Source: Spirometra erinaceieuropaei
Lineage: Eukaryota > Platyhelminthes > Cestoda > Diphyllobothriidea > Diphyllobothriidae
DNA length: 64,000 nt
NCBI GenBank assembly: GCA_902702965.1
Contig: CACRXP010000029.1
Coordinates: 152,099-216,098, forward strand
Direction of reading: 5' to 3'
Below, in pieces: positions 1 through 11,094 of this stretch. Under the pieces are notes generated by a model. It worked only from the letters and a program-made list of their open reading frames with translations. It did not search any database and was not told the origin of the DNA. Every line of letters begins with the position of its first letter. Position 1 is the stretch's first letter. Position numbers and translations under genes: made by a program.

Positions 1-533
1 AGAACGAGCTACATGCCATGAGCGCTGTTAAAAAAGAAACAACGCACAGTGCACGAAAGAGTTGAGATGGACCGCAAGCACTTCTATTGGCGTTTACGCG
101 AAGGTTGCCAATTTCGGCGCTGCTTTTTGGGATGTGAAGCAGTTTGTTGATCAATGCAGCGAGATCGGCACTGGCAAATCTTGCCGGCTGCATGAATTAT
201 GCCCGAACAGTGACTAATGAAGTGCGCTTAAGGCAAAAAGTATCTGGAATAGACAGGTTCGCAAGGAAATAGGCAAGCAAATGAGAGAATGGACAATTGT
301 AGTTTGATTTCAGGAAATTACTCTTGCCAGTGGTGGAAAGCTTCAAAACCGAGACTCAGTTGGATAAAGCCGATATTCAGCGTGCTTCCGATAAATTAAA
401 AAACCGTGGCCCTTGTTTACTGGGCATTTTCATAAATCCCACAAGTAAAGATCGAATATTCAAAATAGAGGCATGGTCACTCGGCTTTCATACACTACTG
501 TCGCCTGACCAAGAAGTTCATTTTCATGAAATA
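1..533. other. No recognisable gene or repeat
   Basis: I recognise no gene, RNA or repeat here. A short plus-strand open frame at 324-572 runs into the 3' end of the neighbouring Helitron (the translated end is the reverse of its terminal hairpin), so it is chance coding. The stretch is the sequence immediately beyond the 3' end of Helitron-1. Confidence 0.5.
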
Positions 534-546
534 GTAGCTGGGCCCG

Positions 547-564
547 GCCACGCGTTGCTGTGGC
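547..564 (-). repeat. Helitron-1 3'-terminal hairpin
   Basis: On the minus strand GCCAC and GTGGC pair around a short loop, about ten bases before the element's CTAC end. The same hairpin sits at 25144-25161 in Helitron-2 and at about 52730-52747 in Helitron-3. In Helitrons this hairpin acts as the replication stop signal. Confidence 0.8.
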
Positions 565-2217
565 TCAGGTGAATTCAAAATATTTGTTAGATAATTAACC
601 TGCCTCGTCTGCTTCCACAACAGTGTCGACGGACGTATATGTGACTGCCTCGCTTTAAATCTTAGACTGAATAATATGGTTAAGCTGGACAACGTATTTG
701 TTTTTGCCTGCAAGAATAGCTCGTTCGCTCAATCAGACGTGATTGTTGAAAGTGGTCTGGATAGTGGGAGACACCTTTTCAACAAATTCCTCTTTTGAGG
801 ACACTGAATTGCCGAAGTTACGACGTAGGGAAATCCTTGTTGTAGTCGGATCAGAGGCCCCGTTGCATTCCCAATTGTCAGCGATTACCGTGAGAATACC
901 TCAGCTGATCGCTGGTTTTGCATCTGGACACGCATGTTTGTAGTTAATTTTGCCGTGTGGATTTGGCGCCACAAAGAAAAGTATTTCAAACAGGCATTTA
1001 TTTCGTCTGCTGTTGCCGATGGAGGAATTACAGGCAGTGTTTGCCTGAAGTCTCCTGTGAGCAGTAGCAGTAATGTCTCCAAATGGTCTGCTGATTCCGC
1101 GCAAATATTGCAGTGTTCGATCGAGGACCTCGAACGCTTTTTTGTTCACGGCGAAAATCCACATATAATGAAACAGCAGCAGATTGATTTGGTGAGGACA
1201 TTCCCGATTGATAAGGAACTTTTTTCGCGATTTCTTACGAACATATCCCCAATCACTATTAACGCCTCGCTCTAGATTCCTGCTGTGAAATCCGCATTTG
1301 GAATTTTCCCTGCGTAGACGACGCAAGTTATCCTCAGCCATGTGCGATTTATATTTCTCAGATAAATCTGTTGGGGATGAAGTAGAGCAGGCGGTCAGTA
1401 TGATTGCAAACAATGAACGAATTCGAGGCGGATGGGACGTGTTGCACGCAACACTAATGCGTACAACCCAGTATCGGAAGTTTTCCAATAAATTGAGAGC
1501 CTGGCATGCACTAAGGTAAATGGCGTGCGTAAAGCCGTTGACAGATTTTAATTGCTGGAAAGACGATGAATCGGACACATTCACCAACACTGTGCGGAAT
1601 AAGAAGCATTCGTCCTGATTGGGGATGCACGCTGTGCAGTCTGCCTATAACAATTCTTTTGAATATGCCAAGGTGTCCGTCCAATCGGTTGCCTCGTTTG
1701 TGTCGTACAAGAGATTTTCTGCACGAATTCCCTGTGTAATACGTCAGTGTTTTAGCAAACGCGTCAGTTTGGCTTAACGGGAAGAACGCAGTTAATGTGT
1801 GTTACCGGTGGCCAGTTGTACATTTGCATAGGTAAAGTAAACGCATTGCCCATTCACTAAGTGTACTGCAAGTGAACAACACTGTGCGATTTCATCGAGT
1901 TGTATGTCCACATCCCTTCCCCTCCCTTCGTGTTGTAGGCCAAAAATAGCCATGTCGCTGCCTTTGCTCAAGTACTTACAAATGTACCAAATTCATTTCC
2001 CGGAATTGCAGTTTTCCACGTTTATTTGAACTTCGCTTGCGTTCAAAAGCAAAGGCGAATACGAAACAACCCAGCGGTTACCGACTTGTACGTCATCGGC
2101 TCGCATTCCTACGGTTGCCAAGTTGCCGACGTCTTCCGCTGATCGTCTTTGGTATAAGGGACTTCCGTCGTTACCATTAACTGTGGTGCATACGAATGCC
2201 CGAGAATATCTCTTAGA
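565..2217 (-). pseudogene. Helitron-1 middle region and Pif1-like helicase, broken
   Basis: C-terminal half of the Helitron RepHel protein, which would unwind DNA during rolling-circle transposition. Read from high to low coordinates in shifting frames, it shows the pre-helicase region (YLSKGSDMAIFGLQ near 1950; LAVHLVNGQCVYFT near 1800), then LVNV...SSFQQL near 1560, then the helicase core. The core includes LLLLTGDFRQTLPVIP (about 1040-1070) and DEINACLK...LTTNMRVQMQNQRSAE (about 890-1010). The Walker A region is only partly readable. After the NYPAEF-like segment near 590 the reading jumps straight to the 3' hairpin, so the last 140 or so residues present in Helitron-2 are missing. Multiple stops and frameshifts make it a pseudogene. 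The ORFs across 901-1590 are pieces of this one frame-shifted gene. Confidence 0.8.
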
Positions 2218-2407
2218 NNNNNNNNNNNNNNNNNNNNNNNNNNNNNNNNNNNNNNNNNNNNNNNNNNNNNNNNNNNNNNNNNNNNNNNNNNNNNNNNNNN
2301 NNNNNNNNNNNNNNNNNNNNNNNNNNNNNNNNNNNNNNNNNNNNNNNNNNNNNNNNNNNNNNNNNNNNNNNNNNNNNNNNNNNNNNNNNNNNNNNNNNNN
2401 NNNNNNN
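2218..2407. other. Assembly gap (190 N)
   Basis: Run of N only. It falls inside Helitron-1 between the Rep domain and the middle region. Open frames spanning it are artefacts. Confidence 1.
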
Positions 2408-3230
2408 TCAGGCCACCGCAACGTCTATTTAACATATTCTTCGCAGCGACTTCGGGCAAATCATTGTCGACGTCGGCGTCAGGTAATTCAGCGCATGTTG
2501 TATCGGCGAATTCGTTGGAGGTGATCTTGTTATAGAGCCAGATCCACACGTGCTCGTGGGGCAGTCCCCTCTTTTGCCATTCCCCCTAATACATGGAGCA
2601 GCGCACACACCCAAACACCTCGTGTTTCACTATGAAGTTAATCGGCGATTGAAGTTTTTTCTTAAAAACACGTGCTGTGATGTCATGCCTATTCACCGGC
2701 GATAGCCCAGGAAGAGCTGATAAATATCCCCCAAGCTGGATTGCATGTGAATGTAATGAGTAGGTCTGAACGTCCCGTACTGACAAAAATAAGCAATTGC
2801 ACCTCGAGCGTACCGGAGCGCACCCCAGCGTATGGCGTGGACCGCCCGTGCATGTGAATGACAAAAACGGTAGTCTTACAACGTCAGCTGTATTACCGTC
2901 GTTTACAACTGCATAATGCAAAGGAATATATTCTTCAGAGCACAGCTCGGTCTGACTCCAGCGAATGCAAAGCAGGAGCTCAGTTTCGATTTTTGCATAT
3001 GTCTCCACAATTTATTAGTGGAGCAAATGAAGGCATTTCAAAAGGGCATTACTTACATTCTGTCGAATCATAAGTCGGTAGGAGTAGTGGTTCATTGCGT
3101 TGCATTTCATGTGCGCTGCCTCGTCACTGACTGGATTTATCATCTTAACGTTGAAGTGATATCCATCGGCACCACCCCGAAAATTAAATGGATTCTGCGT
3201 CGAAATCGGTCTCTGACTGTCGGTATATAT
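2408..3230 (-). pseudogene. Helitron-1 Rep (HUH-type) domain, broken
   Basis: N-terminal half of a Helitron RepHel protein (Helitron_like_N), the nicking and ligating part. From high to low coordinates several frames read NPFNFRGG, YHFNVKM, NHYSYRLMIRQN (about 3070-3100), VETYAKIETELLLCIR (about 2960-3010), SEEYIPLHYAVVNDGNT, SPVNRHDITARVFKKKL (about 2655-2710), FIVKHEVFG and GEWQKRGLPHEHVWIWLYNK (about 2525-2590). LPHEH corresponds to the two-histidine HUH motif, with E between the histidines where a hydrophobic residue is expected. The series ends in PDADVDNDLPEVAAKNM and the gap. At least three frame changes and an in-frame stop show decay. Confidence 0.8.
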
Positions 3231-3239
3231 GGTATCACC

Positions 3240-4023
3240 TTACCCTAAAATCGTTAGACTTCCAACGGTTGTTGTCGTACCGTCGTTCACAACAGCATCA
3301 CCCAGCGTGAATGCTGAGCACGGAGTCGTGTTTGACGCTGGTCTGCTGTTCCTCGCTGGCGTCCTTCAGCCACTCTCAGCTGGTATTGTTCATTCTGTTG
3401 TTGAACGCAGCAGACCTGATGCTGCAGAACTCGGTGGTCGTGACCGCTTCCGCCAGTCGAGCTGCACGACACAGAGCTGACATTGGGAGACAGTCCTATC
3501 ATTTGAGTTGTGCGGGGGGGGGAAGGGGCTGGTTTTAACTGCATCCAGTCGTCGCGCCCGAGAATCCCAGCGGAAGCGGCGACAGACACATTAATGAGGG
3601 TGGTGTGGGGCAAGTTCAAGTGGAGCCCAAGAGTTGAGTGTTTTTTTGCTGCAGGGTGGGTGGTTTGCCTACCGGCGCAGACTGCATCGGCCCAGAGGGG
3701 GGGGGGTGAGGAGGGCATGTTCAAATAGCTGCAGGGTGGGCGCGGCCGTCGGGCGGAGCACGTGCGTTTGAGCGAATATCGGCCAAGTGGCCACAGTCTG
3801 GGCGCCGTGTGTCCGCGTGGATGCGGGTCAAGTGGCCACAGCAGGTGGCGTTGTTATGTCGGGAAAAATCCGGTTTTTACCCATCACAGGCATACCATCG
3901 GCATAATTACAAAATTGAACAAAAGAAAACGCAGCCCTATGCGCGGGCCGGGTTGTATCAAAATATCAGCGCAATCGGTGCAGTACTTTCGGAGATTACC
4001 TATAACACAGGACAAAACCTTCC

Positions 4024-4055
<32 letters not shown>
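3240..4055 (-). other. Helitron-1 5' leader
   Basis: Non-coding leader of Helitron-1. It aligns in the same relative orientation with 22653-23130 in front of Helitron-2. Shared blocks include the phrase ending in ttgcaccgattg, a block reading gggccgatgcagt, and gggattctcgggcg before a short cytosine run. Its outer end is a TA microsatellite at 4027-4055. ORFs called here on either strand are not credible genes. Confidence 0.7.
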
Positions 4056-4058
<3 letters not shown>

Positions 4059-4258
4059 GAATGATATTACCGAAAAAGACAAGGGAGACTGGAATGGCCA
4101 TTTCTGGCTTATTAGCCGTCGTCAGCCAGCCATACCCAAACCCGAAGTGTGGAACACCCGAGCCTCGAACTCGCGACCTGTTGGTTTAGAAGTCAACGCC
4201 TCTACTCACCGGGCCACGAGCCCGTTGCCCTGCCGGTTTTCGATCGGGAATATACAAT
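4056..4258 (-). repeat. S1 repeat, tRNA-derived SINE-like unit (inner copy)
   Basis: Read on the minus strand, this has a tRNA-like head with an A-box-like stretch and a good B box (GAGTTCGAGGCTC), then a body ending just before the TA run where Helitron-1 begins. The head resembles tRNA-Arg around GGCGTTGACTTCTAA, which would place a TCT anticodon; that identity is tentative. The next unit is an inverted copy of the body. ORFs through it are meaningless. Confidence 0.65.
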
Positions 4259-4261
4259 GTT

Positions 4262-4516
4262 AGGGGGGCGTTCACCAACAGGTCGCGAGTTCGAGGCTCG
4301 GGTGTTCCACACTTCGGGCTTGGGTATGGCTGGCTGACGACGGCTAATAAGCCAGAAATGGCCATTCCAGTCTCCCTTGTCTTTGTCGGTAATATCATTC
4401 TGCCTATATATATCATGCGCCGCTGTGCGGCTGCTGGTTGGGCTCGAGAGAGAGTCCATAAGGCACAACGGAACGAGGGAGTTCCGTATGAACGATCGGT
4501 GAACGCCCCCTAACAT
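4262..4516 (+). repeat. S1 repeat, inverted outer copy with M module
   Basis: Plus-strand copy of the same body as 4056-4258, starting inside the tRNA-like head. It is followed by a module (about 4413-4513) beginning gccgctgtgcggctg and ending in cgccccctaaca before a TA run. The same module is found at 6975-7080, 21966-22070 and 22225-22340. With 4056-4258 it forms a head-to-head pair. Confidence 0.65.
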
Positions 4517-4535
4517 ATATATATATATATATACA
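4514..4535. repeat. (TA)n microsatellite
   Basis: Simple TA run at the outer edge of the S1 pair. A matching TA run lies at the inner edge (4027-4055). Confidence 0.9.
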
Positions 4536-4539
4536 TATG

Positions 4540-6969
4540 TAGATGACAGGCGGTAAACCTAAGGATTTGCTCCGAACTTCGGACATAATTCTTTTCCTAC
4601 ACAGGTGTGAAAATTAATGATAGACCTGAAAGCTACTCATATAACAGTGCACTCATTGTGTAACCTATAGCTGAAGGCTTTAATGTATTAGGAATATCTA
4701 ATGCTAGGGAGACCGTTTATGGTAATTCATTCTTATTTAGCAAATGTAAAGTTTTTTTAGATTTACGAAGTATATATGTGCCAAATTTCTGCTAGTTTGT
4801 GCCAACAATCATGGAAAGTGAAAAGTGATACTCAGATGCAAATAGATTCAGAAATTCACTTAGAACGTCTATTGAATGTTAACTTGCCTTGTAGAAGTTA
4901 TCGTGGCATTTAAAGCAGGAAGTAGTACTTGATCAAAATGGCCTTTTTTCATTTCATCTGGGTTTCTGATCAATTTTTTAAATAAATTCTTGAGCACGGA
5001 CAGTAGTGTGTGCCAAATATTCACATAAAATCCAGGATGCTGATTTGGCAAATAATCGAGACAGTGGTCTACGATCTTAATGTGTCGCCCACAACCACTG
5101 TTTCGCCTAACTGCGCACATTGTTTAATGCTCACAAACAGGTAAATTAAATTCTGCATCACCCCGACGATAAAAACCAGACACATTTCTCACTACGCATG
5201 CTCAGACCACAAATATGAATCTGTGAGCTAAAAACTTCTCCTGGCTCACTAATGCCCACAATTCCTCAAAAATTGCGCTATGAAATGCCTTTCCAAAGAA
5301 GATGGGAATGATCATCTCAATCCACTGAGACGTCGGAAATTTGAAAAGTCTTATTTGATAGGCCGACAGCACTAAATTTGAAAGGATCGATTTCTCAGTC
5401 TTAGAAAACCGGGTGCAGTTATAGTGTCATCTACGTGGAAATCTCTGATGATTCCCCATCCATTAAGCCGCGTAATGTGAAAATGCTGGAAACAACTGCT
5501 GCTCACACTTTTCCCACCTATTTTGGACAAATCCATCTGTTGGAACGATGGACTAAAGCTGCCATCAGTTTCACAAGCATATCTCACAGAAAGCATGAGC
5601 AGCTGTAAATTGTACCATTTTTAGACCAGAGTAGTACACTGGTCGATAAGCGGTGAGTTTCATGCCATTCCTCCTACTTTTTTCCGTACACAAGGATTCA
5701 TTCGCCTTTTTGTGTTCAGAAGGCACTCCTCAACGTGTGATATCTAAGAATATGCTTGCGCACAGAAAATGGACGCCAGCTAACAGTAGGAATGGAAAGT
5801 CTCGAAGTGTAGGACCTAAGAAAGTGCCCGAACACGAAAGTATTTGTCCAATCTAAAGAAGTGAAATTTTGGATGATTGCAGGGAATTTAAAGGACAAAT
5901 TCGGTGGACATCTTCAAAGGAAGATGGCGGAGAAGGCGTAACAGCACTCTGGCCGGCAGGGCGGGCTATGTATCTCTTAGACTGCAGCAGAAGCACCTTG
6001 AATTGCTTATGAACTGCCGTAAGACGGTCTTGTCAAACGCAAGCAAGGAATAACCAACCCATAAATTACTTTAATGCCCAGATTTGAGTTCAGATACTTT
6101 TCGCCGTTCGGCAGATTTATGGGTGCCTATTTTCGAAGTCTCCATTTAATTGCTGTCAGAAAACGAGTTGAAATAAACAAAACTGTACGGATATTTGGCA
6201 CGAAAATGGCCTTCTCTGCAGTAAACAATAAATAAAGCCTGCAAACAGAATGCAAGAGAAATTTGTTAACGATATGGCTGATGTGTTTCCCATTGCGGTC
6301 TTTTCCGGTCGAGGGGGCGAATCTTTTGTTCGCAGCTAGCGGTACCAGGACAGGAAACGGGACCTTTTATTCTAGAGCCAGAAAACACGTCAGGTCGCTT
6401 GTCCTTCGAAAACTAACCTACAAGTAACGTAACCTGCAGTCTAGACACTTTAAAGGCCCACTTGGGGAAGGCGGGAGGAAACACAAGCAGATCTAACCCA
6501 AGAATTTCGACAAGGTCACAAAGTTTCGCAAAAATTCCCATGCCCCAAAGGTCCGTCTGTCGAGAGATCGCAGTCAGGTCTAATTATTAACTTTCTGTGT
6601 GAAATTGCGAACCAAAGTTTTTCCACAGCTGTCAAACGTCACCTTTCCGCATTACGAGTTCCCACTAAAAACGTTGTTTGGTTCCTCGACGGTTCACTTT
6701 TCCCCTCAAAATAACACTCGGGCGGACGAAATCCCAGACGAAATTCACAAATGCGGCAACCCTCAACTAGTGCAAATAATACTCCGCTGCTCCGGGGAGG
6801 AGTATAGCTCCGAAAAATATTGGAGCGACGGGAAATTATTCCAAACACAAAAATATCCTGGACGGAACTGGCGTCATCAATTAACCTATCGGGCTGAGGC
6901 GGTTAAGCCAGCGATGGATCGGACATGTCGTACGCATGACGAGTGTCCGCCCAAGCTGCTATTCTAAGG
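4540..6969. other. Unassigned stretch, possible host sequence
   Basis: No repeat family found elsewhere in the window maps here, which makes it one of the few candidate single-copy regions. Short open frames occur on both strands, the most protein-like being the minus frame at 4869-5120 (listed separately). A plus frame at 6599-6967 has no recognisable motif. I see no RNA gene. Confidence 0.4.
4869..5120 (-). CDS. Possible exon of an unrecognised host gene
   Basis: The minus strand encodes an even, non-repetitive stretch (VDHCLDYLPNQHPGFYVNIW, then LLSVLKNLFKKLIRNPDEMK) that looks helical, like a HEAT or ARM repeat protein. An AG near 5102 could be a splice acceptor. AAGGCAAGT near 4880 resembles a GC-type donor. 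A second minus frame at 5372-5596 might be another exon of the same gene. I do not recognise the protein, and the open length of about 80 codons is short enough to be chance. Confidence 0.25.
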   Translation of the reverse strand: MCAVRRNSGCGRHIKIVDHCLDYLPNQHPGFYVNIWHTLLSVLKNLFKKLIRNPDEMKKGHFDQVLLPALNATITSTRQVNIQ

Positions 6970-6974
6970 CAACC

Positions 6975-7080
6975 TCATAACGCGTCGCTGTGCGGCTGCT
7001 AGTGGAGCTCGAGGGAGAGAGCTCCAAGGCACAAACGAGACGAGTGAGTTCCGTAGCTCGATCGGTGAGCGCCCTGCTAC
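6975..7080 (+). repeat. S1 M-module fragment
   Basis: Lone copy of the module that lies at the outside of the S1 pairs (cgctgtgcggctgct near 6987, then ctcgagggagagag, ending in gatcggtgagcgcc). No tRNA-like head follows. Confidence 0.6.
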
Positions 7081-7104
7081 CATCGCCATTACATTTGTTT
7101 ATAG

Positions 7105-7480
7105 ACAAGGCGAGCGTAAACGTGTCTATACGGCCACCTAGCAGACCTCCGTAAAAGCGCCCACAAATCAGTCCTGAGACCTCGAAGAACCTTTTCCAAG
7201 ACCGACAGGCTTTGCGTACGATTGTAAAAAGGGGAGCAGCCGTTCTCGAAGGCAACCGAACAACTGCCACCACCATAAAGGAAGAAGCTCATAAGACTCA
7301 AATGTCAAATGACGCAGGCGTTCAAGTCCTGCCATCATGTCCGCGTTGTCGATATTTGTTCCGGGAACATATAAATGTCGAGAGACATCTCTGGACTCAG
7401 TACAATGCCGACACAACCAATTCGCCTCCTGTTTCGAAAACGCCTTCATCATCATCAGCACCCACGTTAGAAATGTGAAC
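7105..7480 (+). pseudogene. 3' end of a non-LTR retrotransposon ORF (finger region)
   Basis: Plus-strand frames read LRTIVKRGAAVLEGNR (about 7206-7255) and PSCPRCRYLFREHINVERHL (about 7331-7390), a Cys-x2-Cys...His zinc finger followed by a serine-rich tail. Flatworm non-LTR elements often end with a basic alanine-rich stretch, a CPRC finger and a Ser/Pro tail after the reverse transcriptase, and this order fits. The second histidine/cysteine pair is degraded and no reverse-transcriptase motif is visible upstream, so this is a 5'-truncated, decayed copy. Assigned from memory of the family pattern. Confidence 0.5.
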
Positions 7481-7954
7481 TCACTCCTAACCTATTCCCA
7501 TTATAACCGCATCGAGCGCCTACAGATCCGTTCTTCTGCGGCCGGCATATCAGTGTCAGGAACCTCAACATCCGCCCACACTGTCTCAGGGTATTTAAAC
7601 CCAGCATTTGATTATATGTGCATCAGTGAAAATAATCACTCAAGAACACGGACCAGATTATGTCAAGAAACCTCAGTCTATTTGCATAAAATGCCACCGA
7701 TTTACACAGGAGCCTATTATGCAATAAATACTTATGCAAGCCTACCAGCGTCCACACAGCAGCTGAAAGACCTCGTGTGAGAACACACGCCCTTCATTTA
7801 GTCGGGAAGTGTGTCACCTGGCACAGTTTGGTGTACGGAGGAGAATCAGATGGTGTGTGGCATGCGTAGGCGGGTCGTTTAACACTGTCAACCACCGCGC
7901 CTAACTCCATTCTCGACATTGTCCTGTCATCGGAGCACGATGGGTATGGGCGAG

Positions 7955-8470
7955 AGTGTTAGGCAGATACAAAAGGTCTGAAAGCGTGTGCTATGCCGGT
8001 ATCAGAAAACCATGGTCCTCGCAGCCTGGCATGCGCTGGCAATTCCCTGACACCTGGTTACCTGGCGGTAGAGGCGTCTGCGCTCCCGCTGGGTATACAG
8101 GTGGTGAGCACGGCTGTCCAGTCATCATCCTCGTCCTTCTGACCCCTGCTGGAGTGTTGTTCTTGTCGCTGGTGAAAAATCATGGCCAGGTATATGTGGT
8201 GGACCGCGGGGTGTGTGGTGGAACGCCTAGGTGCGCCTCCGGCCGTGCTAGCCACTTGCGCCCTCCCCCGCCTCCGGTCTTCTTGACCCTGTCTTGACAC
8301 CGGACCTGGGTGGGGAAGAGAGAGTGCGGTAGATGCTGAGCAAGTCTGTCATCACTATAAACTACTTCACGCGTAAGTCACCGTGCCTGCTGCAACTTGC
8401 TGTGTGGCGCACGGTGGACATAGTCGGAATCGACGGTCGAACTGTTGTTAAGCAGACACAACGCGATTCG
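7955..8470 (+). repeat. Dispersed repeat J, copy 1
   Basis: About 500 bp repeated at 33340-33670, 53955-54410 and 54447-54960 in the same orientation. Shared blocks include catggcc...gcagcctggcatgc, tgtcttgacaccgg and gagagtgcggtagatgctg. No coding pattern is conserved between copies, so the ORFs in it are ignored. It may be a SINE or a non-coding part of a larger element. Confidence 0.6.
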
Positions 8471-9787
8471 TTTTTGCCTTAAATAAATTCACACAAAAGT
8501 TACCACTGCATTTATATGATCTGGCAGCTTTTGACCTCGTTGTCCGTGTCTGTCAAAATATCTCGTGTTTGAAGGCTTTGAACGTCGGCATCCTACTTGA
8601 ACTGAGCCCTAGTCTTGATGATTTGGCAACGCTGGATGTGACAAATTCGCTTCCAATGGTAGTCAAAGGTAGACTCCAACGTTGAAAGTGCTTCTGTCTT
8701 TTTATCGATGCGGATATTGCCAGTTCGCGGGGCTTATGCAGGAAGTCACTTTAGAAAGTCTAGAACCGAAGACTTAAATCGTCTTTCAAAAGAGAACTGT
8801 AGGGGTATTATATTAATCATTTGCATTCTCGGGACATAATTCCAATAGCTAGCGAGTTCGCGGCAAAAGTAGACCCTCTGACCTTAATTTGTGACAGAAA
8901 AATAAGTGAACATAAAGTGCGTAAACTCCTACCGAGTGTAAAGAAAAGGCCCCCCGCAAGTTTTTGACGCAAGTGTACGAGATAGCTGGAGAGATAAGCG
9001 TAAACAAACCCGTCAACAGATTCAGGGATATCACTGTTATGCTTTCCCCCAGGTTGTTTATTGCGTTCAGGCGAAAACCCACGTTCAGTGTGAGTAAATT
9101 TCACCATCTCCTAGTGTCGTGACATTCTGCTCGTGTCTGACTTGCTGGTTATCAAAGCAATGGACACTGGCTGACGGCGGCTTGCATAATTGTGCGAAGA
9201 TTCTGCGAAAACCGCAAGAACAGAAGTGATATGGTGGAGGACATAAAGTGGGAACTGGGAATCCCAAAAATTCCTGCAACACACTGGAGATCTTTGTCAT
9301 TTATAGCAGACGTTGGGAGACGCTTTCTTGATGAAGTTGTCTTTCGGAAATGGGACATGCAAATGGGAAATCGAAGGGAGAAACGGTTAAAGTTGCTTTG
9401 CAGAGAAGTGCGATCGAGGCGCTGGAGGGACACAGTTCATATATATATGACGTGAGAAATAATACCGAATAACTCAAAAAGCCGACCTATAGAACTAAAC
9501 GAAACGACTTTATTTGAAGTCGAGATCAAAATACGAAATTATATTGAGAATGGCGATAGGTCACGTAGACATTGAAAATGAGCAAAACACGACAACTGAA
9601 GTCCGATGATAAGCCAATGTTAGAGGTGTTTGCGAACAGGTAAAACAGCATCTGTTAAATAAAGTTACCAAAATCCGTTTAAGCCAATATTTGATTAATT
9701 GTATCTTGGGCAAAGAGCTAAGAGGCAGTCTGACAGACAATCATCTGCTTAGTTTCGGAAGATAGCGTTCAAAATAAAATGACATGT
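8471..9787. other. Unassigned stretch
   Basis: Two overlapping open frames of 80-96 codons occur at 8817-9107 (minus) and 9152-9455 (both strands), but none has a motif I recognise. No similarity to other parts of the window was seen. No RNA gene found. Confidence 0.4.
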
Positions 9788-9967
9788 AGGCAAGAACCTA
9801 TTTCATAGCTGCACTTGTTAGGGGTTAGGGCTAGGGGGAAGGGATTAGGAGTTGGGGTTAGGGGTTAGAGGTCAGGATTAGGGATTAGGGTTAGGGGTTA
9901 GAGGTTAGGGTTAGGGGTTAGTTTCGGACTTGTCTACTGCATGTACGGCTAAGAAATAAGATCCGCC
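9788..9967. repeat. Telomere-like array between short inverted repeats (T1)
   Basis: Degenerate TTAGGG/TTAGGGG repeats occupy about 9818-9920. They are flanked by a diverged inverted repeat: left arm near 9788-9817 (tatttcatagctgcacttg) and right arm near 9938-9967 (tacggctaagaaataagatc). The same arrangement with better arms is at 17351-17585. Internal position and degeneracy argue against a real chromosome end. Confidence 0.65.
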
Positions 9968-11090
9968 CTATATTTAGATTTTACTTCGCTCAAAATATAT
10001 GGATGTAAAGCAAAAGGGATTTTGTTTGATTTCGTCGTAAGGATTGCCGAAGAAGAAACCCGATGTTGTTAGCGAGAGTCTGAAAATCAGCTAGCATCGG
10101 GTGCATAAATAACGAATGCTTTACAATACGCCGTTTTATATAAATAAGGGAAAATTGTCCTCCGACAGCTTGTCCCTAGAATGAACAGTTACCGTATGAT
10201 CTGCTTATAAAGTCAATTAAAATTGGACAGGGGCCTATGAATTTATTTATGATATTTGCTGTTAAAAGAGGCCGGTTAACAAAGTATGATTTGTAATGTA
10301 ACCATAAAATGATCGATCGAAAAAATCCCACAGCAGGACAAAAAATCATTCCACAAGTGACGCGCACGAATATATCCTGGCTACAGATCCAAAGCGAACA
10401 CTTTTTATTTGCTTTCGATCTGAGTGTCTACAGTCCACGCAAGTAGTTACTTCACGGTTAGGGGTCAGTCATCTAGACGGCTTGTCGAGAGTTCATCGTG
10501 CACTTCCGTCATGTGACTGAATAGTCGGGGTTTCGGCCGATGTAACGTGAGTCACTGATTATCACCAATTAAGAGAGCACACTTTTTTACAATTTACTAA
10601 TAATAGTAAAGGAATTTAATGCCCTCTGCAGAAGGTATTGCATTGGCATATTTTTTACTTCGATGACTGCCTTAAAGCCTTTGACCATCCTCACGCAACA
10701 GTCAACGCGATGTTTTCCGATTCCGTTCTCTGGCACCTACAGATAAATATCGTCAGTAATTTCTTTTAGCACGAAGAGAGTAAAATCAGACATGAACCAT
10801 ATCCTTGTCGTTCCCACTTTTGTCAGGTAAATTCACCTAAAGCATTCTCTAACAAATTTGCTCTCTAACATGGGCTTTTGCAAATGAATTACTATTCATC
10901 TTATCTGTCGCCGAAGTGGGGTGGAAGAGAATGCGGAAGAATTTTCCAATAAATACAAACAAATGATTGGTATGTTTTATGCAACAAACATAAGTCACGG
11001 ACCGCCTTGTTTCGCATTAGCTTCGGTTACCTTTGCCTAATTTTAGACCAACTTCCACTATTGCATATGTACTACACAGTGGTCATTCAC
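9968..11090. other. Unassigned stretch
   Basis: AT-rich, stop-rich sequence with no long open frame, no tRNA-like box pair and no similarity noted to the repeat families described elsewhere. Confidence 0.4.
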
Positions 11091-11094
11091 ACAT

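Larger units (their letters stand above)
534..4055 (-). mobile_element. Helitron-1, near full-length but degenerate RepHel transposon
   Basis: A rolling-circle transposon lying on the minus strand. In order from its 5' side (high coordinates) it has a TA-rich start, a non-coding leader (about 3240-4055), Rep homology (about 2408-3230), and Pif1-type helicase homology (about 585-2217). It ends in the hairpin at 547-564 followed by CTAC then T. The canonical Helitron 3' end is CTRR in front of T, so the last base here is degenerate. The leader matches 22653-23130 in front of Helitron-2. The 190-base N gap lies between Rep and helicase. Frameshifts and stops are spread throughout, so it cannot move itself. 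Its downstream flank does not resemble that of Helitrons 2 and 3, so this is an independent insertion. Confidence 0.85.

Noticed and set aside
1993..2549. Open frames of 130-146 codons on both strands across the N gap
   Set aside because: They read through 190 N and are artefacts. The real signal is the broken Helitron frame on each side.
3287..3728. Overlapping open frames in the Helitron-1 leader
   Set aside because: Not conserved in the homologous leader of Helitron-2; GC-rich sequence simply lacks stops.
9820..9920. Telomere repeat suggesting a chromosome end
   Set aside because: Internal, degenerate, and enclosed by inverted arms, with ordinary sequence on both sides.
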